In this document: positions 12,340 to 23,749 of the stretch, one piece after another | Position numbering within the stretch: position 1 is the stretch's first letter | How the letters are laid out: the number at the start of each line of letters is the position of its first letter | Origin: Lucifuga dentata | Taxonomy: Eukaryota > Chordata > Actinopteri > Ophidiiformes > Bythitidae | NCBI GenBank assembly: GCA_014773175.1 | Contig: VXCM01002052.1 | Coordinates: 1 to 64,000, forward strand | DNA: 64,000 nt | Direction: 5' to 3' | Translations under genes and position numbers: made by a program | Notes under the pieces: model-generated | The model's input: the letters and a program-made list of their open reading frames with translations, nothing else | Databases searched by the model: none | What the model was told of the DNA's origin: nothing

Positions 12340-12828
12340 CACATCTATCCTTGATCTCATTCTTTCTATCGCTATCCAGAGTGCATGACCATAGATGAAG
12401 GTTGGAACGCAGATCGACCAATAAACTGAGAGCTTCACCTCTTTTTACAGTTCTGACTCCACAGCAATCTGCCTGTCGATCTCAATCTCCATCCTACCCT
12501 CACTCCTGAACAAAACCCTGAAACACTTGAAATGCTTCTGCTTCATTTTGGGCAGCAACACACTCCACGTCCAGAGGGGGCAATCCACCATTTCCCAACT
12601 AGAACTACTACTCCTTTGAGTTAAAGGGAGCTTTGGTGGTTTGGACATCTAATCAGGATGCCTCCTGTGCATGTACCTGGGGAGGTGTTCCAGGAGGAGA
12701 CCAGGGGATAAATCCATAATATATCCATCTGGTCTCTGAACACGTAGGATCCCCCCAGGAAGACCTGGAGGACATCTGGGCTAGTTTGCTCAGATAAGCA
12801 ATGAAAAATGGATAGATGGATGGATGAA
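12340..12828 (+). mobile_element. LINE 3' end with 5' inversion (twin-priming structure)
   Basis: The right part (about 12,653-12,828, plus strand) reads MPPVHVPGEVFQ, then after stops PRKTWRTSG-like sequence, ending in GGATAGATGGATGGATG. This matches the C-terminal tail of a common teleost LINE (MPPGRLPGEVF...PEELEEV) and its GGAT-repeat 3' end. The left part (12,340-12,648) carries the upstream piece of the same ORF on the minus strand: MVDCPLW, VLFRSEGRMEIEIDRQIA, LSVYWSICVPTFIYGHALW, ERMRSRID. Opposite orientation of the 5' piece with a short internal deletion is the classic twin-priming product. The ORF is decayed and non-functional. Confidence 0.7.
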
Positions 12829-14020
12829 AAAAATTAGGCACTCAGGGAACAAAGATAAACAGCCACATAAGAAAAATCAAAGAACCAATCAACCTTCAAT
12901 GCAGCAAATTACCTCATGAAAAAGCAAAACAACATTTCACAAATTAACAAAGTACAAAGCAATTTGCCAACTCACAGTGGAAATTAAGAGCAGGTGCCAT
13001 TCCTTAGTGCTGATTGGTGTTGGTAGACACCCTAATATATCAATCCTGATGACGGTAAACATGATTATTGTCATGATCTGTTCTTTGGTCACTTCCTGTT
13101 TTATTTTGTAGTCTTGGTTTTGTTGCTGTCTAGTTTGCTTTACTTCCGGTTTTTGTTTAGTTTCCCACCAGTTTTCTACATCACCTGTGTTCTATCAGTT
13201 AATCACCTCTTCAGTATTTATACAACCCTGGGTTCCTTTGTTTTCTGCCAGATTGTCTTGTCTCCCGGTTTTTTCTGCCTTTATGGTTTGATTCTTCTGT
13301 TTTGTCGCCTCCTGCCTTTTGAATTATCTGCCTGATTCCTGTAAGTTCATTCTGCGTCACCATCCGTTGTTATTTTGCCTGGACAGAAATTAAAGACTGT
13401 TTTTTCACATAATCTGCCTGAGCCTGCATTTGAGTCCTCACTCCTGAACCCATCCCTGACAGATTATTGTCTTTGTCGCCACCAGTACCTTCGTCCTCTA
13501 ACCGCTATACCTCCCTGTGACAACATCTGGGCAAAGCGATGACGAATTGTGCCTTTGCTTCTGAGGTAAGAGGGGTGGAGTGACAAAGTGGAAAGGATTT
13601 GAATGGGTGCGATGCTGGTTCATCCACTCTGGGACTAACTGGTCGCTCAGAGTGCAACTGAAGTGGCGTGATTGATAGGTTGATTTTTTTCAAATACCCG
13701 AGAAGCCGAACAAATCCAGCGTCGCACCCGTAGGGATCGGTGTTATGTGTGCGCTCAGGAAGCCAACACAAAAGCAACTTGCTAGGAGCTTTTTCATTAC
13801 GGTGAGTGTAGTTGATTTCATTTTCTCCTGCACTCTTGGAGGCGTCTAAATGGATCCAGTGTACGCTCATCACCTCACCAATCACTATAGGCACCGCTGC
13901 AAGTCTCCATATAGCCTGACAATTTGCGTACATGTACCTGGAGAAAGCCAGGAAAATATTATTAGCAAAGCTGAAGTGATGCAATTTTTTAGAAATGTTG
14001 TAATACACATATATATATAT
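12829..14020. other. intergenic sequence around the LTR-like repeat
   Basis: Outside 13,069-13,461 nothing is recognised. A minus-strand ORF of 167 codons (13,505-14,008) has no recognisable domain, no splice context and ordinary composition. It is taken as chance. Confidence 0.4.
13069..13461. mobile_element. solo-LTR-like repeat with target duplication
   Basis: Begins TGTCATGATCTG and ends ATCCCTGACA (TG...CA). It is pyrimidine-rich, with a TTAAAGACTG...CTGCCTGAGCCTGCATTTGA segment near the end like a polyadenylation/U5 region. The flanks share GATTATTGTC (13,063-13,072 and 13,462-13,471), so a 6-10 bp target duplication is visible depending on where the ends are set. The family was not identified. 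A non-LTR origin cannot be excluded. Confidence 0.55.
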
Positions 14021-14643
14021 AGCCTAATATATTCAATTTTCATACACATAAGGTTACTGACAACCTTCTCCCAAAGGATAAAACCGTATTTCAGCTTTCC
14101 TGATATTTTGCAAAATCTTTTAATCTTTCAAAATCAAATATTCAAGCCGATACACCCACCTTAAAAATCGGTGTTCGAAAAAAATCGAGGAAAAAAAAAG
14201 AAGAAAAAGAAAAAGAAGAGAGAAAAAAAAAGAAAAATTGATGTTTTGCCTGCTAATAGTTACGCAAAATTATAAGTTGCGGTTGTTAAAATTTTCTGAT
14301 AAACGCAGGTCTTTTGGGACTATATTCCCCAGTGGAAACATACATTCACTCCACGCTTTTTATTGCGCTTAAACAATAAAATGACGAAACTTTGAATAAA
14401 AGTCTGAATCCACGTCTTGTTAGCGATATCCCAAGAACGCTCCTATTAAAGAACACTGCTAGTAAAATCAACAAGTTGATTTTACTAGCAGAATGAACTG
14501 AAAGCAATGGCGGTCTGGAAGGTAGGAAAAACATTTTTAATTCACCGTTCTAGTAGTATGGTTTGGGAAATGATTGTCAGTTACATGTATGAAAATTGAA
14601 TATATTAGGCTCAAACATGCAAAATGGGTGGTATGATCCTTTA
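14021..14643. repeat. inverted-repeat-ended dispersed element
   Basis: The left end AGCCTAATATATTCAATTTT (14,021) is the inverse of GAAAATTGAATATATTAGGC near 14,592-14,611. The right-hand 73 bp (14,571-14,643) are nearly identical to 54,014-54,092, showing that it is a dispersed family. A perfect hairpin sits inside at 14,456-14,491. No ORF of note. The left boundary may be truncated. Confidence 0.45.
14456..14491. other. perfect 17-bp hairpin with 2-nt loop
   Basis: Arm CTGCTAGTAAAATCAAC, loop AA, arm GTTGATTTTACTAGCAG; every base pairs. It lies inside the dispersed element at 14,021-14,643. It could be a transposon-end palindrome or a fold-back artefact. Confidence 0.8.
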
Positions 14644-15274
14644 ATATTACATGCGGGATCTTTTCCCAAATGCTGATATGATCACAATTATTGCTTAGCA
14701 ATTTGTTGCTAGACTTGGCAACTTTTCAAGCCCCTTTAGCAACTTTTTTTTTTTTTTTTTTTTTTTAAAGGAACTAGTCCATTTTTTAAAATGTTCATAA
14801 GGTTATAAAGTCTGGGATGTGTGCAGAGGGACCTTGCAGACCCCATGCGAGAGACCATATCTTTCTGTGACGTTAATGTGTCCGCTGAGCCCTGTGTGCC
14901 CTTGTGGACACGTCAAAGATAAAACAAGCCTTATACAATTGCTTGTAAACCAATCACAGATACTGAAGTACAATAAGAAGCCAATTTTGATGCATAGTTG
15001 TAGAAAACACAGAAAAGATTCACTTTCTGGTTATTTAAAACTGACCAAGAACTTAATCAATGTTTTGCGTTCAAATCCAACATGGTGGATCTCAACATTC
15101 CTTCACCACCAGTTTACAAAGAGAATATCTGAGCTCGTCTGCTCCACAGCACACGCCGATGATCACAGCCAGAAATGTCTGGAGGATTGTGCTGCCTGTT
15201 TTGTGTAGCAACTATATTCAACTTATTGGACAGAAAAGCAAACCCATAGTGTGTACTGAAAAAAAGGCTAATAC

Positions 15275-15671
15275 CAGGGGTACTCAAATATTAATCTTAA
15301 AGGTCCACAAAGACAATTTTCAATAAGACAAAGGTCCGTTTATTAAAGTCAGTCAAGCCAGGGTCNAAAGGTCCACAAAGACAATTTTCAATAAGACAAA
15401 GGTCCGTTTATTAAAGTCAGTCAAGCCAGGGTCAGTTTGGGATCCTAATTTTTTTTTACCAACAATTTAAGGTGTGTGTTGTGTGTGTGACGAAACGAGC
15501 TGCACTGTCAACTCTCAGTCGGACATTCGGTTTCATTTTGCAGTGGAGAAAGTGGATGTCCCGCAGATAATACAAATAATACATATTATGAAAAGTATAA
15601 TTGGCTCAGAGTTCGGAGACACTGTGGTTCGGTCTGGATCCGGACAGTAGTCTGGATTTTGAGGATGACTG
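15275..15671. mobile_element. hAT-like MITE
   Basis: Starts CAGGGGTACTCAAATATTAA and ends TGGATTTTGAGGATGACTG, an imperfect inverted end. Flanked by GCTAATAC (15,267-15,274) and GCCTATAC (15,672-15,679), an old 8-bp target duplication. The GGTCCG.../GGATCCGGAC interior is typical of teleost hAT MITEs that begin CAGGGGT. It contains a 67-bp assembly duplication around the N at 15,366. Confidence 0.6.
15299..15433. repeat. direct duplication around single N
   Basis: 67 bases beginning AAAGGTCCACAAAGACAATT are repeated exactly on either side of the N at 15,366. Probable unmerged contig overlap. Confidence 0.85.
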
Positions 15672-15683
15672 GCCTATACTGTA

Positions 15684-15872
15684 CAGGCAGTTCCCGGGTT
15701 ACGAACGAGTTCCGTTCCCACAGCTGTTCGTAAGTCAGATTTATACGTAAGTCAGAACAGTTAAGTAAGGTGTATATCTAGCGTATATACTGTATTTTAC
15801 CTTTCTATGCACAAGAAACATTAAAGAAACACTTCCAGATATCCTAAAACATTGTAAACATAATGGAGAGAG

Positions 15873-15910
<38 letters not shown>

Positions 15911-15936
15911 GTANATTGTAAACATAATGGAGAGAG

Positions 15937-15974
<38 letters not shown>

Positions 15975-16160
15975 GTATAAAAAAAACATGTAGGTTAACA
16001 CTCTCGCTCCTATTGATGTCTTGCATGTCAGAAGAGGCATCGTACAGTAGTGCGCCATTCATTATTGCGAATCATTGTATGTCACTCAAATTTTTAATTT
16101 AACAGGCTTTATGGCGGTCAGTTCGTAAGTACGGGTTGTTCATAAGTCGGGGACTGCCTG
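15684..16160. mobile_element. pogo/Tigger-like MITE, copy 1
   Basis: Inverted ends CAGGCAGTTCCCGGGTTACG and (reverse complement) CAGGCAGTCCCCGACTTATG; TA precedes the left end. It starts 12 bp after the hAT-like MITE. The second copy at 59,414-59,918 is in the opposite orientation. The interior holds a (TG)n tract duplicated around the N at 15,914. Confidence 0.75.
15851..15977. repeat. direct duplication around single N, with (TG)n
   Basis: ATTGTAAACATAATGGAGAG plus (GT)n GGGGTA occurs before and after the N at 15,914. Copy 2 of this MITE has the segment once, supporting an artefact. Confidence 0.8.
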
Positions 16161-19100
16161 AACCATGAAAAATGCATGGATGAGTGTTGAGAATATAAGA
16201 CAGAGCAAAAATAAATATTTGAGTTTATTGGATGTGGTCTGTCAGATAAAGTTACGACTACATTAAAGTCTCGCAACTAAACACAACAGCAAAATTCTGT
16301 ATGTGTGGATTTCATGGAACTAACTACTTGAGCACTGCAATAAATAGAATCATAATGGTAATGATGAACAGTAATCCAAGAAAGAAAAAGAACATTTATA
16401 TAACACTATTTATTGAAAATGAAGAAACTAAGGCTAATATCATGCTGGGGTCATAAAGGCCTTTTATGAGCCCAGAGGCAATCATCGTTTTCCACATTCA
16501 AACTGGCTTCCTTTTCTACCTTTTATTCCTCTCCCCCTCATTTCATTAGAATAACAGAAACATGTCTACGCTAAAGGGACCTCTGGCAAAATACCTTGGA
16601 TCAGCTGAATTTAATTAGAGATATCTTCAATATCTCCTAATCTCCATAAAGAAATATAGGTTTTATGGATGTGTTATTCATAATTCAGCTTCCCACAAAC
16701 TCCAGAGGGGAGAGGGAGTATAAATGCTGAGCAATCCCTATCAAGAATTTACAATGGGCTCATCTGATCATGTTATTGACCCTGCCCAATGCTGATTAAT
16801 TCCCAAAGCGGTCTAGTTTCAGCTAAATCCGGCAATTACCTCCCATTATTTTTTATTTTAACTTAAATATTTCTGTCAAGCTCACTGTCTGTGCTCTGCA
16901 GAGACAACGGAAAGTGAAACTGTTCCCCATTATCCCCATATATAATCGACTGGACACACAGAAGACACAATTCCTGTTAATAATGCTTCCCCTCTCCTAA
17001 AGTGAAAGTTCATGTCATTATCCAGTTTCTGATTAATTGAGATTACAAAGACACACACATACACAACAGCTGCATCTGGATCCATGCTTTGCTCCAGATC
17101 TCACGATATTATTTCATCTAAAGTTATTAACCAGCAACTAAATAACCAAGACATGTGATTGGCCTTTTTTCCAAAAAACTTCCACTTTCTCCAAAGCTGA
17201 AAGTTTCTAAGATTATCATATCCAGAAACCGTTTGACTGCAGTTGAAGCGTCGATGCTTCTGACTGGTTTCCATCTTCCCTGTCAGGCTTTACATGGAGG
17301 CATCAAGGACTGCAGGATGCAAAGCGATGTGTGACGTGTGTCTGATGAATACTAGACACTTGACTTGTTTACCATCTCCCACACACGCACAAACGTCATG
17401 GGTAAACAGATTTACGCTACAAGTAAAATAACCTACAGTATCCCAATTAGAGGATGCATAGGAAGGTAGTAAGCTTATACTTAAAGCATGAAAATGTTAG
17501 AAAACTGTTATAAAGATCAGCCATTTGAGACTGAATTATTAAAACGAGGGCAGAGATGGAACCTCTGTCACTATGGTGACATGGCTTGGCAACTGTCTTA
17601 TTGGCAGAGCTATTTTTCAATCCTGCAGTGAAGTGGGGCGTAACAGTTTGCAGCGATGTCTCCTTGTTGAGTGTTTATTACCTGACTGAATAAACAGACT
17701 CGCCATGTCACGCATGCTGCAGAGAGCAAAGCCTGCTGGGTCGGAGGATTTTGCCCCAGTCAAAGATTTCTGAGTGTGGATGAATAGGCATGCCTCTTAC
17801 AGTACGTCTGAATTAACTTACGGTTTGTGATGTTGCCACATATTGTGTGAAACAAAGACAATAAAATGTTACCAAATCAACATTTTTGAGAAAAACAATG
17901 TGGTAGCTACTTTTATACACCAACTAGGACATATTGTGAGATTCCCACGCTCTGATGTGTTTTTATTTAGCGGTCTGCATGGAAACATTTGCAATGCTTC
18001 AATGTGCAAATAAACATATTGATCTGCTTCTACTCTCAATTACTGCAGCACCACTGTGCACACTGAGTGAAAAGCCAACTGTGTCAGTCAGCTGGAAACA
18101 CCCACAGCCTGAGACACACAGATGCTCGTTACACTCGCTCATTAGCCTGGTAATTTATGAATGTCTCTAACCAGATGTGCATGCTGGTAAATTGACACAG
18201 GCTACATGCTATGTAAACATGCTATGGAGGTAAAGTGCAAATCAAAAATTAAGCTTTCAGGGCACTTTAGGACCAATACTTTTGTACAAAAGCAAAAACT
18301 TTCTAGGATTATTTATTTTTGACCTGATTCTTCCTTGAAACATTTCAAGCTTATACAGTATATATTGCAAAATTTCTCCTCCACAACTTTTTTTCCAAGA
18401 GTCAAGAATTCTTGTTTCTAAAGTTCTCTAAAATAATGACAAAAACAATGAGAAAGTGGCATGCTTACAGCAGAAATGTAAAGTTTTTTCACAAACCAAA
18501 ACTTTGTTACATCTAGGAAAGGATTCTTTTCAGAAAAGCATTTTGTTGGCAAATGAGAGACTATTCACTGAAAAGTTAATTACAAAAAACAACTTTAGAC
18601 TCCTGAGGACTGCAGTCAGCTTTGAGTGAAACACATTTAATGTGAATTGAGCTTCATCATCTGTTTCATCAATAGCTTCCCTACCCACTCATTCCACATT
18701 AATTACCCTGATAATTATACGAATGTGCTAATAAATCAATTTGACAGTCACACATGCGAATCCCAATTGTTTCGAGTCGGCTGAGGAGGAAGAGAGGAGG
18801 AGTGAGTGAGAGACAAAGGAAGAAGGAGAGAGAGATGACGCCATAAGCTTGCTTCCATGTTTGTCTCTTCCTGAAGAGCCTCGGGTATTATTATCCCATC
18901 ATGACGCAGAGTGCTGACAGTTTCCCCACTAGTTATTGTTCTATTGTAATGAGCCGAGGATGGTGGTAATTGGAGATTCACTGTTGACTGTTATCATGGT
19001 GCAGGGGTTTCTTCTTCCTCATTCTTTAAGATAATGAGGCATTTTCTCTTTTTTTAAGACTCACGGGCACATTATCACTCTTTCCTGTCTGCTTTCTTCA

Positions 19101-22100
19101 TTCATTACACCAACACATAATTTGGAACAAAAGAAGGCTGAAGAGATTGTTTGCTTGGTTTTACCAACATGTGTGCAGCTGCAGCAGGTAAATGATTCAA
19201 AGCTGAAACAGAAACTGAAGATCATACTTTAAAAAGTTTACCAAGCTTCAGGGATTAATCATGACAACTATGGCCACTGCGCATATGCATGATGGCTTCC
19301 ATGCATCCTTTGTTTGCTGCACACGTCCTCAAGACTTAATGTTACATATTTGCAAGATGCAAAACCAACAAAAATTGAGAGGACAGTAATGTCATGTCAA
19401 CTTTTGTCAAGTCAGAAGTCAGAATATGGCTGATAATTTAAAGGAGAAGCTGACTGAGGATGGTGGGATTCCATGCTGCTGTTCCTTTTGCTTTCATACC
19501 ATAATTAAAATGCTCATCTCTATGCCATCTTTGCTTACACTGTTGAGAAGAAGTAGTTTTTATGGCATCCCAGGGCCAACCAGGGATGATTTATGCTTTA
19601 ATCCCCAAGACTGACATGACGTACGCAAGTATGTGAGCAACACCGCTTGCATTGAGGCTTCTTCATGTTTACCCTTAATTACGGCGAGTTAGCCTTCCCA
19701 TGGTGCTCTGACTGCAGTCAGTAAGCTAGGCCCCTGCTGACAAATTCAACTGACAGAGCAAATATACACTTCTCTCATCAGTCAGCCCCTTCATCCTTGT
19801 TCCACTGTCTTCAGGGAGAGCAGAGGGTGGATTTTGCCTGATATTAACCAAGGCCCAGGCCAGCACAGGGATTTGTGAGGGTAAACCTCTTGCTTTGATG
19901 TCTGCTCAAATATCCCAACTTGACACAGTATAACAAGGAAAAGAAGGAAATTGAGTGGACTGATCCGAGGGAAATGCCCTGTCTGACCTTGCCTTCAGCA
20001 AACACATCAGAACTAATTTAAACAAAGTTAAAAACTGGTCTTTGTCGTAATTGGCTCAGAACAAACAAAAAGAATAAGCATTGTGATTATGAGAACATGT
20101 ATCATATTTTCTCTCTAATTCAAAGTACCTTCACAGTTGTGCGGAATGATCGCTTCCTGCTAAAGCCATAATTATTCTATCTATATATTATGAAGGAAAC
20201 CCCTATGAGAAATACACATAAACAGTTCATAAAGAGTAAATTGGAACAGGACCTTGCTTAGTCCCAAATGATCTTTGCGCAGAACTGTAGAGTCGTGTTA
20301 TTTTGGTGTAGCATAACAAGCTCCTCTTATTAAAAGAAGCAACAAAAGGAACATGGCTGCCGGACACCTGGGTAATTGGGGGAAACTGTCATCTCAAGCA
20401 AGACGAAGGGGTACATGGCTGTCAGACTCTCTGTAGTGATAAAAGTGACAAAGCTAATTGTTGTCTCAAATCTCGTCCTCAAAGAAACCCTCGGAGAAGT
20501 TTTTTTCTTCTATTCTTTTCCTCAGAACTTCTCCCCATTGATATTAAGGGGCCTGAGGGAGGTAGAGAAAAGGAGGAAAATTGGTGTTGACATTTGCCGC
20601 CGTGGCGCAATGAACACGGCTGGTATGTGTGACTCAGAATTTAGTTTGGACGAAATAGCATTCTATTGCACAGACTCATGGGAGCGAGGATACAGTAGCT
20701 AACTAATCAAAGAAATTAACAAAATTCACAAAGGCAATGAGCAACAAGTGACTGAAGAATGAATCCTCATCAGAGCTTTCCAGTTAATAACCTTAGATGA
20801 GGATAAACCAGTATCCAGCGCAATCTGGCTCTAATCAGATGAAGAAGCGACTGCAAAGATGGAATGTTTAATGTTTAATGTTGAATGTTTAAGATAGCTC
20901 AATGTATGATTCATCTGCCTAGAAATGGAATCAATAACTTCTTTTAGATAAGAATCATGTCAACAATAAATAAGAGCTTTGACTCGGAACATATAATGAA
21001 ACACAAGCACGCGCCCTTTGCTTTTTTCAAAGTCCATTCTTGGGGACAAAGGGCTAACTGGCAGCTGTAGAGGTACAATCTTACAGGTCAGGGCATCTTG
21101 ACATTGTTTGATTAATCACCATGGAAACCAGGTACAGAACAAGAGTGACAAATGACCCGTGTCTGTTGATTTCATCAATCAAGGAAAGGGTCTAACCTTG
21201 CCAATACCAGGGTGAGACATGTCTACACAGTTGTGCACAGACATAAACACACACTGGAACCACCAGGAGAAGTCATTAATAATTACTACTTGATTCATGT
21301 AAGATGGAGGGTCCACAGAGAATAATCAGTCCACTAAAGGTTGTTCATACGACTTTTCTGCCTCACCACCAAGTGTATGTGAACAACTATTTGTGTTGAA
21401 GCAAAAGGGCATGAAAACTAGATTCCTTTTGTTCACAGATCATTTCTGTTGAGCCTATAAAGGTTCTCAGATATATGGCAACTTTACTTGCTATTTAGAC
21501 TTCAGTGAATGGTGAAACATGAAACGTCTCCAAGAAGAATGTCTGCAGAAGAAGACTTAGGGCTTGTAAATGCTCAGCGTGGTCATAATATGGATATGGA
21601 CGGGTCTGAAATGGACCATCCATGTGTTTGGCATTCATGGTTCTCAAGCTTTCATGACACCCTTCAATATTAGAAGACCAAACCGTATTGGTTATGGAGA
21701 TGGTTCCAGTTCATGGGACGGGAATGTTCCTCAGACCCCAGAGTACAGGCTATCTCATGCTAGGAACTGGCAGCCATTTGGCAGTCTTCATAATCCCTCA
21801 TGGAGGAACAGACGCACTGCCAGACACTCCTCAAAGTTGTTCACCATTGTTTGTTTTGCTGTCCCTCTCTCTCCCGTTGCCCTAAATACTTCCCCTTCCT
21901 CCACACCTCATTGCTTTGCCAGTCATCGATGAAGGTGCATTTTCATCACACGGACACAGTCAGCATTGTTTTAAATTTGAGTGGTGCGAGTCCTCATGAG
22001 CGATCCCCAAATGTGGGCTCTGCAGCCTGCCGTTTTGGCCACAATTGCGTCACATTTTCTTTGCACTCACTGTCGCTTCAGTGTCCATGTTAAGCATAAA

Positions 22101-22859
22101 CCAGCCTTTACACAAGACTAATCAGTAAGTCCAGTAGCCTCGAACAACTTCTGACATATTCCTGTTCCAATGATCAGAAGTGCTGAAAACATGGAAACCA
22201 CAGTTTGTGAACACATGGAGCTTGAGGCAAAGTCCAGTTTAAAAACCCACAGTAACGATCACAGACAAACCACAAAACTGTGAAAAAGTGACTGCACTCA
22301 TAGAATACAGAACCTTTTTGAGCAATGTGTTTGGAAAGCACTTCATCAGACTCAACAAATACAAGAGAGCTCTGCCATTTGTTGTTGAGGCAGTACTCCA
22401 TAAAGATAAAATGATAGTCTTTCCTGCAAGTTTGCTTTTATACTATTATTTAAACCTTCAAAAAGGCACAGAAACCACAATGTACCTGGTAATGGTACCA
22501 AAAAAAAAAAAAAAANAAAAAAAAAAAAAAAGATAGTGCCTCGCAAGAATTGCCTTGCAGGTGACACTTACCAAACAAATCAATTAAATACTATGCACCA
22601 TGTCAACACTTTAGTGGTTATTCATACAAATGAATGAACCGGAGTAAAGAACCAGAGATCTTTGAAGAAGAATCAAACCGAAATCAGGTCAGGCTTAATT
22701 GGTGTATGTCTGGAAATAGCAGTTCTGTAACTAATACACAATTAATTATGATTTGTCATGATCCTAATGACCAGTGTCAGACTAATGTCAGTTTGTCAAT
22801 TCCCTGGACCTTTGGATATAGGAGAGAAAAACTGATGCATTTGCAAATATTATGTATGT

Positions 22860-22894
<35 letters not shown>

Positions 22895-23107
22895 TATATA
22901 TGTATATAACAAAAAAAATAAACTTGGCAATTCATTTAAATACATACATCTGTAGGAAATAAATATTAAGGCATACACAGATTGCTGGCTTCAGTTTGAA
23001 GGGCTAGTGTNCTTAGCAGACAGTTTTGAGGCTGAAGCAGTAAACGCATGCATTCATGCAACATAAATACCACTAAATAAATACCCCAAATAAAGTAGGT
23101 TTTATCT
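16161..23107. other. intergenic, low-repeat block; possible regulatory DNA, no gene recognised
   Basis: Much of 16,440-17,060, 18,600-18,980, 19,690-19,900, 20,380-20,500 and 21,010-21,200 is single-copy, with balanced composition and many homeodomain-like words (TTTAATTAGAG, GCTGATTAATTCC, TTTGATTAATCACCATGG). That texture resembles conserved noncoding elements. Other content: TGTTTAATG units at 20,864-20,892, an A-run with N at 22,500-22,531, (AAT)n at 22,861-22,892 and one N at 23,011. Chance ORFs of up to 120 codons carry no recognisable domain. Confidence 0.35.
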
Positions 23108-23113
23108 TTTATT
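23108..23113 (-). promoter_or_regulatory. candidate distal polyadenylation signal (AATAAA)
   Basis: TTTATT on the plus strand reads AATAAA on the csmd2 sense strand, followed by GATAAAACC and then T/G-rich sequence. The hexamer is common by chance in AT-rich DNA. It is noted because two Pumilio-type TGTACATA motifs lie 100-170 bases upstream. Confidence 0.25.
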
Positions 23114-23698
23114 CCAAAACCTTCAAAATAAGTTTCAAGTTCAAGAAAGTAGAATAAGCTTAGACATAATGCAAAGCATCATATACAGACGGATAAAATA
23201 CATTTTATATACTGCAGACAAGCCATGATGGGTCTTACATATGTACAGTATGTATGTAAACTTTTATGTACAATCTTTTTTTTACATATAAAAAAGCTTT
23301 GTTTCTATTTTTATCTTTGTATATATATTTATATATGTAGAGAGAGAGATTTTTGTATACTCTCCACTAGCATTTGTACTACAATATTGAAAAAGAAAAA
23401 AAACATTTACATATATGTCAATCCATTTTTTCTCTTTTTATATTACAAATGTATTTTCATAAAAATATATCTCTGTACAAAAAGTTTTTAATTTGCTAAC
23501 ATATTCTCTTTTTAGAGATATTTTTCCATGTAGCTCTCTGCAGTTACACAGTCCACATTTGTCCACGTCTTTACAGGTAAAAACCTTTTGGTGTAAAGCA
23601 ACAGACACTGTATCTTTGCCTTTTACCGTTTGTCATTTGCTGTTTTTTTTAGGGTTTGTTGAGGCTTTCAAAGGCCTTTATGATCTTAGGTGCAAAAG

Positions 23699-23749
23699 TT
23701 TTTTTTTTTTTTTTTTTTTTTTTTTNAAAAAAAAAAAAAAAAAAAAAAC
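23699..23749. repeat. poly-T joined to poly-A through a single N
   Basis: About 27 T bases, an N at 23,726, then 23 A bases. Abutting T and A homopolymers across an N suggests a doubtful scaffold join at low-complexity contig ends. Confidence 0.7.

Noticed and set aside
13505..14008. 167-codon minus-strand ORF
   Set aside because: No recognisable domain, no splice or promoter context, and one end falls in an AT-rich repeat.
15741..16102. ORFs rich in THTHTH or VCVCVC
   Set aside because: Direct translation of a (TG)n repeat duplicated around an N.
21570..21932. 120-codon plus-strand ORF in the intergenic region
   Set aside because: No recognisable domain, overlapping ORFs in other frames, and no supporting splice signals.
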